Shown piece by piece: positions 1-8,786 of a DNA stretch of 64,000 bases. Position 1 is the stretch's first letter, and each line of letters opens with the position of its first letter. Under the pieces are notes generated by a model. The model was given only the letters and a program-made list of their open reading frames with translations. It did no database searches and was not told the origin of the DNA. The position numbers and the translations under genes were made by a program. This DNA comes from JANLVJ01 sp031363945. Its GTDB lineage: Bacteria; Bacteroidota; Bacteroidia; Sphingobacteriales; Sphingobacteriaceae. Where the stretch lies: contig JANLVJ010000028.1 in assembly GCA_031363945.1 (NCBI GenBank), positions 124,001 through 188,000 on the forward strand, given 5' to 3'.

Positions 1-91
1 TAAAGACCAGTAAACCCTGATTTATACTGGCATAAATTTCCTGGTCTATTTTAACACTTGCCTCATTTACCCTTTGTATTATTGCTTTCAT
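1..91 (-). CDS. dtd: D-aminoacyl-tRNA deacylase, N-terminal fragment (runs off window)
   Basis: Read on the minus strand from the ATG at 89-91, the first 30 codons translate to a start of the form MKAIIQRVNEASVKID, ending in GLLVF at the window edge. This matches the N-terminus of the Dtd family, which hydrolyses D-amino acids from mischarged tRNA in the cytoplasm. The gene continues beyond position 1, so catalytic motifs are not visible. It starts 10 bases after the rsgA stop, so it is probably the last visible member of the metH-metF-rsgA-dtd run. The N-terminal pattern is distinctive, but only 30 residues are seen. Confidence 0.82.
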   Translation of the reverse strand, partial: MKAIIQRVNEASVKIDQEIYASINQGLLVF

Positions 92-101
92 ATATTCGGG
101 C

Positions 102-1022
102 TTAAACCCTAGTGTCGCGGTTCAGATAGATACTGCAATAGGTATCATAACGGCTGGCTTCTATATCACCGGTTTCAACAGCCTCAACAATTGCACATCC
201 AGGCTCATGCATATGATGACAGTTATGAAACCTGCATTTCGGCATAAGCGCCTTCATTTCTCTAAAATAATGGCCTAATTCTTCTTTTTCAATGCCGATT
301 ATCCCTAATTCCCTGATTCCCGGGGTGTCGATAATAAATCCGCCTGAAGGGAATTTAAACATTTCGGCAAATGTTGTGGTGTGTATACCCTTTTCAGAAG
401 CATCAGATATTTCTGAAGTGCGAAGTTCAAGACCCGGAATTAACTGATTGATCAGGGTTGATTTTCCAACACCCGAATGCCCTGAAATCAAGCTGATTTT
501 ATTTGACAGTGTCGCATTCAGATCATCCATACCGCTATTTTCTAATACAGACACCTCTAGAACAGGATAACCAAGCTTAATATAAATCTGCTCGATTTCA
601 CGAACGCTCTCTAAATTCTCTTCACTATAAAGGTCAAACTTATTAAAAAGCAACGTCACTGGCACGTGAAATGCTTCAGCGCTGACAAGATACCTGTCTA
701 TGAAACCCAACGAAGTTCGGGGCTGGGCGAGGGTTACCAATAAAATTGCCTGGTCCATATTAGAGGCAAGGATCTGTACCTCATGTGACTGATTGATTGA
801 TTTACGAAGTATATAGTTAAACCGTTCATTTACCTTCGAAATAACCGCAGTTGGCTGATCTGGCTCTTTTTCAAATTCAACAAGATCTCCAACTGCAACT
901 GGATTAGTCGTGCGCAGTCCTTTCATTCTTATTTTACCTTTTATCCGGCATTCATACCTGGTCTCAGTTTCATCCTCTACGATATACCAGCTACCAGTTG
1001 ACTTTATAACTCGACCTGTCAT
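102..1022 (-). CDS. rsgA: Ribosome small-subunit biogenesis GTPase RsgA
   Basis: RsgA (YjeQ) is a circularly permuted GTPase that acts in late 30S maturation. The 306-residue protein shows an N-terminal OB-like segment, then the permuted G motifs: NKFD (127-130), the P-loop GHSGVGKS (181-188) and DTPG (232-235). A C-terminal zinc motif follows, with Cys263, Cys268, His270 and Cys276. Length and motif order are normal for the family. Its ATG shares one base with the metF stop (TAATG), which suggests translational coupling to metF. The dtd start lies 10 bases downstream. Identification is firm. Confidence 0.97.
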   Translation of the reverse strand: MTGRVIKSTGSWYIVEDETETRYECRIKGKIRMKGLRTTNPVAVGDLVEFEKEPDQPTAVISKVNERFNYILRKSINQSHEVQILASNMDQAILLVTLAQPRTSLGFIDRYLVSAEAFHVPVTLLFNKFDLYSEENLESVREIEQIYIKLGYPVLEVSVLENSGMDDLNATLSNKISLISGHSGVGKSTLINQLIPGLELRTSEISDASEKGIHTTTFAEMFKFPSGGFIIDTPGIRELGIIGIEKEELGHYFREMKALMPKCRFHNCHHMHEPGCAIVEAVETGDIEASRYDTYCSIYLNRDTRV

Positions 1023-1975
1023 TAAAATATAGACTTAGCAATACGGTAGGTTGGTTCTGCCGTTCCCATAGTATAAAAATGAAGTACTGGAGCGCCTGCT
1101 TTGATCAGATCTTTTGATTGCTGTATCAGCCATTCAATACCAATTTCCTTTACCTGCTTTTCATCTTTAGCCAATGCTATTTCTTCGCAAAGCGTTTCAG
1201 GCATATCAATATGAAATATTTTGGGCAGATTAATGAGCTGTTTTGAGCTTGTAATTGGTTTCAGGCCTGGTATTATAGGCACCATAATACCTTTTTCACG
1301 ACATCGTTTTACGAAATCGATATATTTTACATTATCAAAAAACATCTGGGTGACAATAAATTCTGCACCCATATCTACTTTTTTCTTTAAATAATCAAGA
1401 TCAGTTTTCAGGTTAGGTGCCTCGAAATGTTTTTCAGGATAACCGGCAACCCCCATACAGAAATCGGTTTTTATTGGATCTTTTAGGTCTTCATCAACAT
1501 ATTTACCCGCATTCATGGCTACAACCTGTTCAAGTAGTTGCAATGCATTTGCATGCCCACCTGGATTGGGGATAAAAGCACTATCTGTTTTTATGGCATC
1601 TCCCCGTAAAACCAGCACATTATCAATGCCTAGAAAATTAAGTTCAATAAGTGTATTTTCTGTCTCTTCTTTATCAAAGCCCCCGCAAATGATATGCGGT
1701 ACGGCATCAACTTTATACCGGGCCTGTATTGCCGAACATATGCCGACAGTACCTGGTCTTTTCCGGTATGAAATCTTTTCAAGCAGTCCATTATCACGCT
1801 TCTTGTAAACATGCTCTTCCCGGTGATAGGTGACATCGATAAATGGTGGATTAAACTCCATCAGGGGGTCTATCGTATCAAATATTGATTGAATACTCTG
1901 ACCTTTCAACGGAGGAAGAAGTTCAAAAGAAAACAATGTCTCTGTTGCTTTTTTGATATGCTCTGTTATTTTCAC
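1022..1975 (-). CDS. metF: Methylenetetrahydrofolate reductase
   Basis: MetF reduces 5,10-methylene-THF to 5-methyl-THF, the methyl donor used by the MetH encoded just upstream. The 317-residue protein has the family landmarks: an N-terminal SFELLPP segment, the YHRE stretch, VLRGD near residue 124, the FCMGVAGYPEKH segment and FIVTQMFFD near residue 210. It is of normal bacterial length. The chosen start is GTG at 1973-1975. It lies 55 bases after metH on the same strand, so both are probably on one SAM-riboswitch-controlled transcript. The stop overlaps the rsgA ATG by one base. Confidence 0.97.
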   Translation of the reverse strand: MKITEHIKKATETLFSFELLPPLKGQSIQSIFDTIDPLMEFNPPFIDVTYHREEHVYKKRDNGLLEKISYRKRPGTVGICSAIQARYKVDAVPHIICGGFDKEETENTLIELNFLGIDNVLVLRGDAIKTDSAFIPNPGGHANALQLLEQVVAMNAGKYVDEDLKDPIKTDFCMGVAGYPEKHFEAPNLKTDLDYLKKKVDMGAEFIVTQMFFDNVKYIDFVKRCREKGIMVPIIPGLKPITSSKQLINLPKIFHIDMPETLCEEIALAKDEKQVKEIGIEWLIQQSKDLIKAGAPVLHFYTMGTAEPTYRIAKSIF

Positions 1976-2030
1976 TTAACTGGGTAACTTTAGTAAAATT
2001 TATAGAATCGCTTCAAAAATGCAATTCTTT

Positions 2031-5000
2031 TTAAATAATTGGGGCTAGTTCTGAAGGATCATATGATAGTGCAGGAGCCAGCCAGCGTTCTATCTCTTCA
2101 ATGGGCATCTCTTTACGGATTGCATAATCTTCAACCTGATCTTTTCCTATTTTACCGACAGTGAAATATTTGGCATCAGGATGTGAAAAATAAAATCCGC
2201 TGACAGATGAAGCCGGATACATGGCAAAATTACTGGTCAGGCTGATGCCTATATTTTTTTCTACATCAAGCAGTTCAAATAGAGTTGCTTTTTCGGTATG
2301 GTCAGGGCATGCGGGGTAACCTGGTGCCGGTCTGATTCCCTGGTATTTTTCGGCAATCAGGTCTTCTCCAGCCAGTTCTTCGGTTGCCGCATAACCCCAG
2401 TATTCTTTTCTAACCAGTTCATGCAACTTTTCTGCAAAAGCCTCTGCCAGCCGATCAGCGATTGCTTTGACCATAATACTATTATAATCATCCTGATGTT
2501 TCTCGTAATCTTCGACCAGAGATTCAATACCAAGACCTGTGGTAACAGCAAAGCCACCCCAGTAATCTTTGATCCCGGTACCAACCGGAGCAATATAATC
2601 GGATAGGGCAAGGTAAGCTGCACCCTTACTACGTTCACTCTGCTGACGAAGGGTATGTATGACCTCTTTTACCGTATCCCGGCTTTCATCGGTATACAGG
2701 ATGATATCATCGCCATTACTTGCTGCCGGATAAAAACCAATGACCGCATTTGCACGTAACTGCTTACGGTCAATGATCTTGTGCAGCATCTTAACGGCAT
2801 TCACATGTAACTCTTCTGCTTCAGTACCGACATATGAATCGTTAAAAATATCAGGGTAGGTACCTCTGAGTTCCCATGTATGAAAGAAGGGTGTCCAGTC
2901 AATATAATCTATCAGATTTTTAAGGGGATAATTCCTGATCACTTTATTGCCAATGAAACTGGGTTTACCCGTTACTTTCAAGCGGTCAAATTGCAAAGCT
3001 TTACTGCGGGCATCGGCAAGTGTTAAGAGGTGTTTGTCATTCTTGCGATTAGCGTAATTTTCACGCATCGTCTGATAGTCAAGGGCTATCGCTGCAGCAT
3101 AGTCTTTACTTTTCTCGGCATTTAGTAAATTTGAAACAACAGGAACACTACGGGAAGCATCATTTACGTGTACCGTAGGATAGGAGTAATTAGGGGCAAT
3201 TTTTACGGCTGCATGTACTTTTGACGTTGTTGCACCACCGATTAACAAAGGTATTTTAAAACCCTGACGTTCCATTTCTCTGGCTACGTGCACCATCTCA
3301 TCGAGAGATGGAGTTATCAGCCCGCTCAGGCCGATTGCATCAACATTTTCTTCTCTGGCCATATCGAGTATTTTCTGGGCGGGAACCATAACACCCATAT
3401 CAATAACCTCGAAATTATTGCAGGCAAGTACAACACTTACAATGTTTTTGCCAATATCATGCACATCTCCTTTTACAGTTGCCATTAAAATTTTACCCGC
3501 GTTTTTACGTGTAACTATAACTTCTTCACCTCTTAAGGCAGCTTCTCTATTAATTTTTAATTTTTCTTCTTCAATAAAAGGCAGGAGGTAGGCTACGGCC
3601 TTCTTCATCACTCTTGCACTTTTGACTACCTGGGGCAAGAACATTTTACCTGCACCAAAAAGGTCACCAACCACGCCCATTCCATCCATCAGAGGGCCTT
3701 CTATTACTTGTAGCGGCCGTTCATATTCCTGTCTCGCCTCTTCAACATCCTGATCCAGAAAATCAAGAACCCCTTTGACAAGTGAATGAGAAAGTCGTTG
3801 CTGTACTGATCCTGATCTCCATTCCTGTTCAACGACAGCCACTTTATCCTTGCTTTTTACGGATTCGGCAAAATCAACAAGTCTTTCAGTAGCATCAGGT
3901 CTGCGGTTCAGCAGTACATCTTCGACCAGCTGAAGCAGGTCTTTTGGGATTTCTTCATATACTTCAAGCATTCCTGCGTTGACAATGCCCATATCAAGGC
4001 CAGCATGAATGGCATGGTACAGAAATGCACTGTGCATGGCTTCTCTTACGGGTTGGTTACCACGAAATGAGAATGAAATATTACTGATACCACCACTAAC
4101 CTTGGCCCCGGGTAAATTAGCCTTGATCCATCGGGTAGTATTTATAAAGTCAACCGCATAATTACTATGTTCTTCAAGCCCTGTTGCAACAGTCAGCACA
4201 TTCGGGTCAAAAATTATATCTTGCGGCGGAAAACCAATTTTTTCGGTTAGCAGATCATATGAACGTTTACAAATATCAATTTTACGGGCATAAGTATCGG
4301 CCTGCCCATCTTCGTCAAATGCCATGACCACGGCCGCCGCCCCATAGCTTTTAACCTTATTGGCATATTCGAGAAATTTTTCTTCACCTTCTTTCAGGCT
4401 GATGGAATTGACAATACTCTTTCCCTGGAGGCATTTGAGTCCGGCCTCAATAACTGACCATTTTGATGAGTCAACCATGATTGGCAGTCTTGCAATATCA
4501 GGTTCTGCTTCAAGGAGATTTAGAAATTTGACCATTGCAGCCTCACTATCAAGCATACCCTCATCCATATTTACATCGATAATCTGTGCCCCTCCTTCTG
4601 CCTGTTGGCGGGCAACATTTAAGGCAGCTTCATAATCACCTGCCAGAATAAGCTTCGAGAATTTTGGTGAGCCAGTAATATTTGTACGCTCACCAATATT
4701 TATGAAGTTAGCATCAGGCGTTATGGTAACTGATTCAAGACCTGCAAGGTGCATCCATGGCTCAGGGGTTGCCCTGGGCCTGGGTTTGGTGGCATGAGCA
4801 TGGCGGGCGATAACCCTGATATGATCAGGCGTGGTACCACAGCAACCCCCAACGATATTCAGAAATCCGCTTTTCAGGAAATCTTCAATATGGTGCCCCA
4901 TATGTTCTGGGCTTTCATCATATTCACCAAATTCGTTCGGTAAGCCTGCATTCGGGTAGGCGCTCACAAAGAACGGTGCTTTGGCAGCAAGTTCTTCGAT

Positions 5001-5756
5001 ATAGGGTCTCATCTCTTTTGCGCCCAGAGCACAGTTTAGTCCGATGCTAAGTGGACGGGCATGGGCAACTGAGTCAAGAAAAGCCTCAGTTGTCTGGCCC
5101 GACAGCGTTCTTCCACTGGCATCAGTTATTGTTCCCGAGATCATAACAGGTAACTTTTTGCCTCTTTCTTTAGAAAGTTTATCAAGTGCATAAAGCGCAG
5201 CTTTACAATTCAGGGTATCAAATACAGTTTCAACCAGAAACAGATCAACCCCTCCATCACGCAGACCCTGAGCCTGAACAAAATAGGCATCTACCAGCTG
5301 ATCAAATGTTATTGCCCTGTATCCGGGGTCATTCACATCGGGAGAAAGAGAAGCCGTACGATTAGTAGGGCCTAGAGCTCCTGCTATGAAGAGAGGCCTT
5401 TCAGCCCTGGATTCAAGAATAGCCTGACGAGCAATTTTTGCACCTTGATAATTTAATTCATAGGCAAGATCTTCCATCCCATAATCTGCCATGGCAATAG
5501 AGGTAGAGCTAAATGTATTGGTTTCAAGTATATCAGCTCCTGCTTCAATATATTCTTTATGGATAGTCAAGATAATATCAGGGCGGGTTAGATTTAGCAA
5601 ATCATTATTTCCCTGTACATCTTTTGGGTGAGAGGCGAAACGGTCAGATCTGAAATCCTGTTCATTGAGCTTATATTGCTGGATCATTGTGCCCATGGCC
5701 CCATCAATCACCAGAATTTTTTCAGTTAATACTTCTTCAATAGACTTTTGCATCAT
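2031..5756 (-). CDS. metH: Cobalamin-dependent methionine synthase
   Basis: MetH transfers the methyl group from 5-methyl-THF via cobalamin to homocysteine. The 1241-residue protein has the full four-module order. The homocysteine domain carries zinc-ligand cysteines in GLNC (about 240) and GGCCG (about 304). A pterin-binding domain spans about 345-620. The B12 domain has the DVHDIG cobalamin-histidine motif near residue 762. The C-terminal SAM-dependent activation domain ends near 1230. The protein starts with two consecutive ATGs; the first is taken. A SAM-I riboswitch sits in the leader (5822-5919), so expression should fall when SAM is high. metF follows downstream. Confidence 0.98.
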   Translation of the reverse strand: MMQKSIEEVLTEKILVIDGAMGTMIQQYKLNEQDFRSDRFASHPKDVQGNNDLLNLTRPDIILTIHKEYIEAGADILETNTFSSTSIAMADYGMEDLAYELNYQGAKIARQAILESRAERPLFIAGALGPTNRTASLSPDVNDPGYRAITFDQLVDAYFVQAQGLRDGGVDLFLVETVFDTLNCKAALYALDKLSKERGKKLPVMISGTITDASGRTLSGQTTEAFLDSVAHARPLSIGLNCALGAKEMRPYIEELAAKAPFFVSAYPNAGLPNEFGEYDESPEHMGHHIEDFLKSGFLNIVGGCCGTTPDHIRVIARHAHATKPRPRATPEPWMHLAGLESVTITPDANFINIGERTNITGSPKFSKLILAGDYEAALNVARQQAEGGAQIIDVNMDEGMLDSEAAMVKFLNLLEAEPDIARLPIMVDSSKWSVIEAGLKCLQGKSIVNSISLKEGEEKFLEYANKVKSYGAAAVVMAFDEDGQADTYARKIDICKRSYDLLTEKIGFPPQDIIFDPNVLTVATGLEEHSNYAVDFINTTRWIKANLPGAKVSGGISNISFSFRGNQPVREAMHSAFLYHAIHAGLDMGIVNAGMLEVYEEIPKDLLQLVEDVLLNRRPDATERLVDFAESVKSKDKVAVVEQEWRSGSVQQRLSHSLVKGVLDFLDQDVEEARQEYERPLQVIEGPLMDGMGVVGDLFGAGKMFLPQVVKSARVMKKAVAYLLPFIEEEKLKINREAALRGEEVIVTRKNAGKILMATVKGDVHDIGKNIVSVVLACNNFEVIDMGVMVPAQKILDMAREENVDAIGLSGLITPSLDEMVHVAREMERQGFKIPLLIGGATTSKVHAAVKIAPNYSYPTVHVNDASRSVPVVSNLLNAEKSKDYAAAIALDYQTMRENYANRKNDKHLLTLADARSKALQFDRLKVTGKPSFIGNKVIRNYPLKNLIDYIDWTPFFHTWELRGTYPDIFNDSYVGTEAEELHVNAVKMLHKIIDRKQLRANAVIGFYPAASNGDDIILYTDESRDTVKEVIHTLRQQSERSKGAAYLALSDYIAPVGTGIKDYWGGFAVTTGLGIESLVEDYEKHQDDYNSIMVKAIADRLAEAFAEKLHELVRKEYWGYAATEELAGEDLIAEKYQGIRPAPGYPACPDHTEKATLFELLDVEKNIGISLTSNFAMYPASSVSGFYFSHPDAKYFTVGKIGKDQVEDYAIRKEMPIEEIERWLAPALSYDPSELAPII

Positions 5757-5821
5757 TGTTCCCTTTTCTTCTTTATAAACGTACGATACGGGCTTATTGT
5801 TAGAGATCAGAGACCATCAGA

Positions 5822-5919
5822 CTTATCTTTTCTTCAATTTGAAGATAGAATGTAGCACCTTGTAAGTACAGGTTGCTAAGACATCGCAGGGTCTAATCCC
5901 TCCGTCTTTCGTAATAAGC
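5822..5919 (-). promoter_or_regulatory. SAM-I (S-box) riboswitch upstream of metH
   Basis: On the minus strand the leader shows the S-box core: P1 5' strand CTTATT (5918-5913), then GACGGAGGGATTAGACCC, then CTTAGCAACCTG, then AAGGTGCTACATTC, and the P1 3' strand GATAAG (5827-5822). The purine-rich GGAGGGA, GCAACC and GGTGCTA blocks are the conserved SAM-I signatures. The P1 5' strand extended by one base (GCTTATT, 5919-5913) is also perfectly complementary to AATAAGC at 5798-5792. This offers an alternative helix that could act as the expression platform. That switch mechanism is inference; the aptamer call is strong. Confidence 0.93.
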
Positions 5920-5922
5920 TCA

Positions 5923-5930
5923 CAAATATA
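5923..5930 (-). promoter_or_regulatory. Bacteroidota -7 promoter box for metH
   Basis: The minus strand reads TATATTTG, an exact match to the Bacteroidota -7 consensus TAnnTTTG. It ends 4 bases before the riboswitch P1 helix. The transcript would therefore begin almost exactly at the aptamer's 5' end. No convincing -33 TTTG is present at about 20 bases upstream, so the call rests on the -7 box and its position. Confidence 0.6.
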
Positions 5931-5954
5931 ATTTTTTTTTCGAACTTGGCTTCT

Positions 5955-6971
5955 ATGGTTCCTGCAAAAATCAACCTTTCAGGGTGGTTAACGCTGCTCG
6001 TAATGGCCTTTATACTTTCTGATTGTACTAGTCAGCCGCAGAGAACAATGTCTGTCAGTGAAATTAGGATAGATGGCTCAAGTACAGTTTTTCCACTTTC
6101 TGAAGCAGCTGCAGAAGACTATCACATTCTTAACCAACGTTCACGAATTTTGATTGGTATTTCTGGTACGCTTAGCGGTTTTACTAAATTTTCTCAGGGT
6201 CTGACAGACGTAAATAATGCCTCAAGAGCAATTCTTCCTGCTGAAGATGCTATTTGCAGGCGCAATGGAGTAAATTATATTACACTGCCACTGTGCTACG
6301 ATGAAATTATGGTGCTTGTAAGTAAGTCAAATACCTGGGCAGACAGCCTGAGCCTTACCGAACTTCGCTTAATCTGGTCACCTGCATCTCAAGGCAAGAT
6401 CATCTACTGGAGCCAGATAAGAAATGGTTGGCCACATCAACTGATTCATCTTTATAGTCCAGGACCCGCATCCGGTACCTTTGAGTACTTTACTGAAGCC
6501 ATCAATGGAAAAGCCAGATTGTCACGTGAAGACGTAAATCCAAGCTTTGATCCTGAAAGATTGGTTCAGAATTTAAGTTCTGACCCTCTTGGGCTTTCTT
6601 ATTTTGGCTATAATTATTACCGCAAGAACATGAATTCATTAAGGAAGGTACCACTTAAGAAACTGGCAGTTTACCCAGCTCAATTAAATCAGGCCACTTA
6701 TACAAATGGATATTCCCGAAACCCCTTATCACGAATTTTATTCCTGTATATCAATAAAAAGTCACTAGAAAAAAAAGAATTTCGAAGCTTTATTCTCTTT
6801 TATCTGGCAATGTTACCACGTCTGATTGCTGAGACAGGATATATTCCGCTGACCAAAGCTACCGATTCTTCTAAGCAGAGGGTTGATCTGCTTATGCCAA
6901 AACCCAATTGCTCAGCTGCCGAACTGGAAATATACCTTCGTTCATATCAGCTTAACCCTGCGCCTCAATAA
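5955..6971 (+). CDS. pstS: Phosphate ABC transporter substrate-binding lipoprotein PstS
   Basis: This protein binds phosphate outside the membrane and delivers it to PstC/PstA. The start is placed at the ATG at 5955. An in-frame TTG at 5946 is possible but adds nothing recognisable. A signal peptide ends in a lipobox LSDC near residue 24. The mature part has the PstS pattern: IDGSSTVFPLSEA, ISGTLSGF, NASRAI, then SGTFEYF. The usual GTGGGF loop is GTLSGF and the usual GPGTDSGTF is SPGPASGTF, so two phosphate-site loops vary. It heads a plus-strand run with pstC 16 bases downstream and is divergent from metH. Confidence 0.9.
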   Translation: MVPAKINLSGWLTLLVMAFILSDCTSQPQRTMSVSEIRIDGSSTVFPLSEAAAEDYHILNQRSRILIGISGTLSGFTKFSQGLTDVNNASRAILPAEDAICRRNGVNYITLPLCYDEIMVLVSKSNTWADSLSLTELRLIWSPASQGKIIYWSQIRNGWPHQLIHLYSPGPASGTFEYFTEAINGKARLSREDVNPSFDPERLVQNLSSDPLGLSYFGYNYYRKNMNSLRKVPLKKLAVYPAQLNQATYTNGYSRNPLSRILFLYINKKSLEKKEFRSFILFYLAMLPRLIAETGYIPLTKATDSSKQRVDLLMPKPNCSAAELEIYLRSYQLNPAPQ

Positions 6972-6987
6972 ATCAGTTAAACGCTAA

Positions 6988-7890
6988 ATGGAAAAAATCA
7001 AAGAGAAAATTATTGCAGCTTTTTTATTTCTGTGTGCAATTCTAACAATTGCTGTAACCGTTGGCATGATTGCCGTATTAGGCTTTGAGTCTATTGCATT
7101 TTTTAGAACCGTTTCCTGGCCTGCGTTTTTCTTTTCTCAGGAATGGACCCCATTTTTTGCAGAACGTAAGTTTGGTATTCTCCCCCTGTTTTCAGGAAGT
7201 TTACTAGTAGCAGTTCTTGCTTTAATTCTTGCTATTCCAGCTGGATTTTCAATTGCTGTTTACCTGAGTGAATATGCCAAACCAGCTGTGTTGGTAAGAT
7301 TCAGATCATTACTTGAGCTATTAAGCAGTATTCCGACTGTTGTTTATGGTTTTTTTGCCTTGTTTTTTGTAACTCCCTTTCTGGTAAAGATAATTCCCGG
7401 ATTACAGGGAATGAATGCCCTGTCACCAGCCCTTATTATGGGTATCATGCTCATTCCATATTTTACCTTTCTTTGTGAAGAAGCATTGGCAGAAGTTCCT
7501 GGTAGTTTCAGACAGGCATCATATGCACTGGGCTGTAATAAACTTGAAACTGCTTTTCGTATCGTCGTTCCGGCAGCCAGGCCAGGTCTTATATTTGCGA
7601 TTTTAGTTTCAGCTTCTCGTGCAATGGGTGAAACCATGATTGTCGCTATTGCCGCCGGTCAAGCCACCGGAATTGAATTAAATCCCTTGCATCCTGTTGA
7701 GACCCTGAGTACCTATATGATACATATCAGCTCTGGTGATCTACCCTTGAATTCTTTAGGTTTTAAAACAATATTTGCCGTTGGATTCATGCTGTTCCTT
7801 TTCACCTTTTTTCTGAACAGTATTGCCTATTATATAAAAAAGCGGTTTACATCTCGAAAAACACATCATTCATTCTTTACTTCAGTTTGA
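6988..7890 (+). CDS. pstC: Phosphate ABC transporter permease PstC
   Basis: Inner-membrane permease half of the high-affinity phosphate importer. The 300-residue protein is hydrophobic, with about six membrane segments starting at residues 8-30. The binding-protein-dependent permease coupling region lies near EEALAEVPGSFRQASYALG (about 165-183), followed by ASRAMGETM, a PstC/PstA hallmark. Length matches the family. It lies between pstS and pstA; the pstA ATG is 5 bases past this stop. PstC and PstA pair, and this copy is called PstC from position and the FFSQEW/FGILPL N-terminal region. Confidence 0.9.
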   Translation: MEKIKEKIIAAFLFLCAILTIAVTVGMIAVLGFESIAFFRTVSWPAFFFSQEWTPFFAERKFGILPLFSGSLLVAVLALILAIPAGFSIAVYLSEYAKPAVLVRFRSLLELLSSIPTVVYGFFALFFVTPFLVKIIPGLQGMNALSPALIMGIMLIPYFTFLCEEALAEVPGSFRQASYALGCNKLETAFRIVVPAARPGLIFAILVSASRAMGETMIVAIAAGQATGIELNPLHPVETLSTYMIHISSGDLPLNSLGFKTIFAVGFMLFLFTFFLNSIAYYIKKRFTSRKTHHSFFTSV

Positions 7891-7895
7891 ACAGT

Positions 7896-8747
7896 ATGAT
7901 TAAGAATTTATTATTTAAAATATTTGCCATTAGTTGCCTTGGCCTTACTTTACTGGTATTGGTGATTTTGTTTATTGGTACTTTATACACAGCCTGGCCC
8001 AGGCTATCAGGATCTTTTCTGACGCATGTTTATTCACGTAATCCTGAACATGCAGGTATTTATGCATCCCTGATGGCTAGTTTCTGGTTGATGGGTCTAA
8101 GTATTCTTATGGCTGTGCCTATTGGTACTGGTGCTGGCATATATATGGAAGAGTACCTGCGTAAAAATCGCTGGTCTCAGATTCTCGAAGCCAATATCAT
8201 AAATCTGGCAGGTATACCACCTGTTATTTATGGTATTCTGGGTCTGGAGCTCGTTACTCAGTTTTTTCACAGTGATTTTACGATGGTTGCCGGGGCATTC
8301 GTTTTATCTCTGATGGTGTTGCCATCAATTATTGTTAATACGAGAGAATCTTTCAGGTCGGTACCCCCAAGTCTGAAGGCAGCTTCTATTGCTTTGGGTG
8401 CTTCAAAATGGCAGACTATTGAAAGGGTAATTTTGCCTTATGCCTTTCGTTCACTCGTAGCAGGTGTGCTTAAAGCTATAGCCAGGGTTGCAGGAACAAC
8501 AGCCCCTTTATTGATTATGGGCGGTCTGGCCTATATCCCCTTTGCCCCATCCCACCTGAATGATCCTTTTACGGCATTACCTGTACAGATATTTGACTGG
8601 ATACTGAAGCCAAAAAATGAATTTTCAGCCAATGCAGCCGCAGCTATATTAATTCTTCTTTGTATAACTGTGCCACTGAATTTATTGTCATTGCGTATCA
8701 GGAAAGTGGTTCAGGGTGGAAGCAGATCAGATCTTCCATTAGGCTAG
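7896..8747 (+). CDS. pstA: Phosphate ABC transporter permease PstA
   Basis: Second permease half of the phosphate importer. The start is placed at ATG 7896. A TTG at 7887 would overlap the pstC stop by 4 bases (TTGA) and is the alternative. The protein is about 283 residues with six predicted membrane segments. The GTGAGIYMEEY segment, IPPVIYGILG, the permease loop with VPPSLKAASIALGASKWQT and the ARVAGTTAPLL motif (the PstA equivalent of the PstC AMGET motif) are all visible. No pstB follows on this strand: the next gene is an MscS-type channel, and pstB lies 2.3 kb away on the opposite strand. Confidence 0.9.
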   Translation: MIKNLLFKIFAISCLGLTLLVLVILFIGTLYTAWPRLSGSFLTHVYSRNPEHAGIYASLMASFWLMGLSILMAVPIGTGAGIYMEEYLRKNRWSQILEANIINLAGIPPVIYGILGLELVTQFFHSDFTMVAGAFVLSLMVLPSIIVNTRESFRSVPPSLKAASIALGASKWQTIERVILPYAFRSLVAGVLKAIARVAGTTAPLLIMGGLAYIPFAPSHLNDPFTALPVQIFDWILKPKNEFSANAAAAILILLCITVPLNLLSLRIRKVVQGGSRSDLPLG

Positions 8748-8761
8748 GGTCAGTATTTTTT

Positions 8762-8769
8762 TAATTTTG
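8762..8769 (+). promoter_or_regulatory. Possible -7 promoter box ahead of the MscS-type gene
   Basis: TAATTTTG matches TAnnTTTG and lies 17 bases before the ATG at 8787, between pstA and the channel gene. There is no clear -33 box at the expected spacing, so this may be chance in AT-rich DNA. It would allow the channel gene to be transcribed apart from pstSCA. Confidence 0.3.
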
Positions 8770-8786
8770 CTTCTCGTTAATATTCT

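Noticed and set aside
1515..1808. Open frames antisense to metF, metH and other large genes
   Set aside because: They are shadows of strong genes, without domain similarity or plausible starts.
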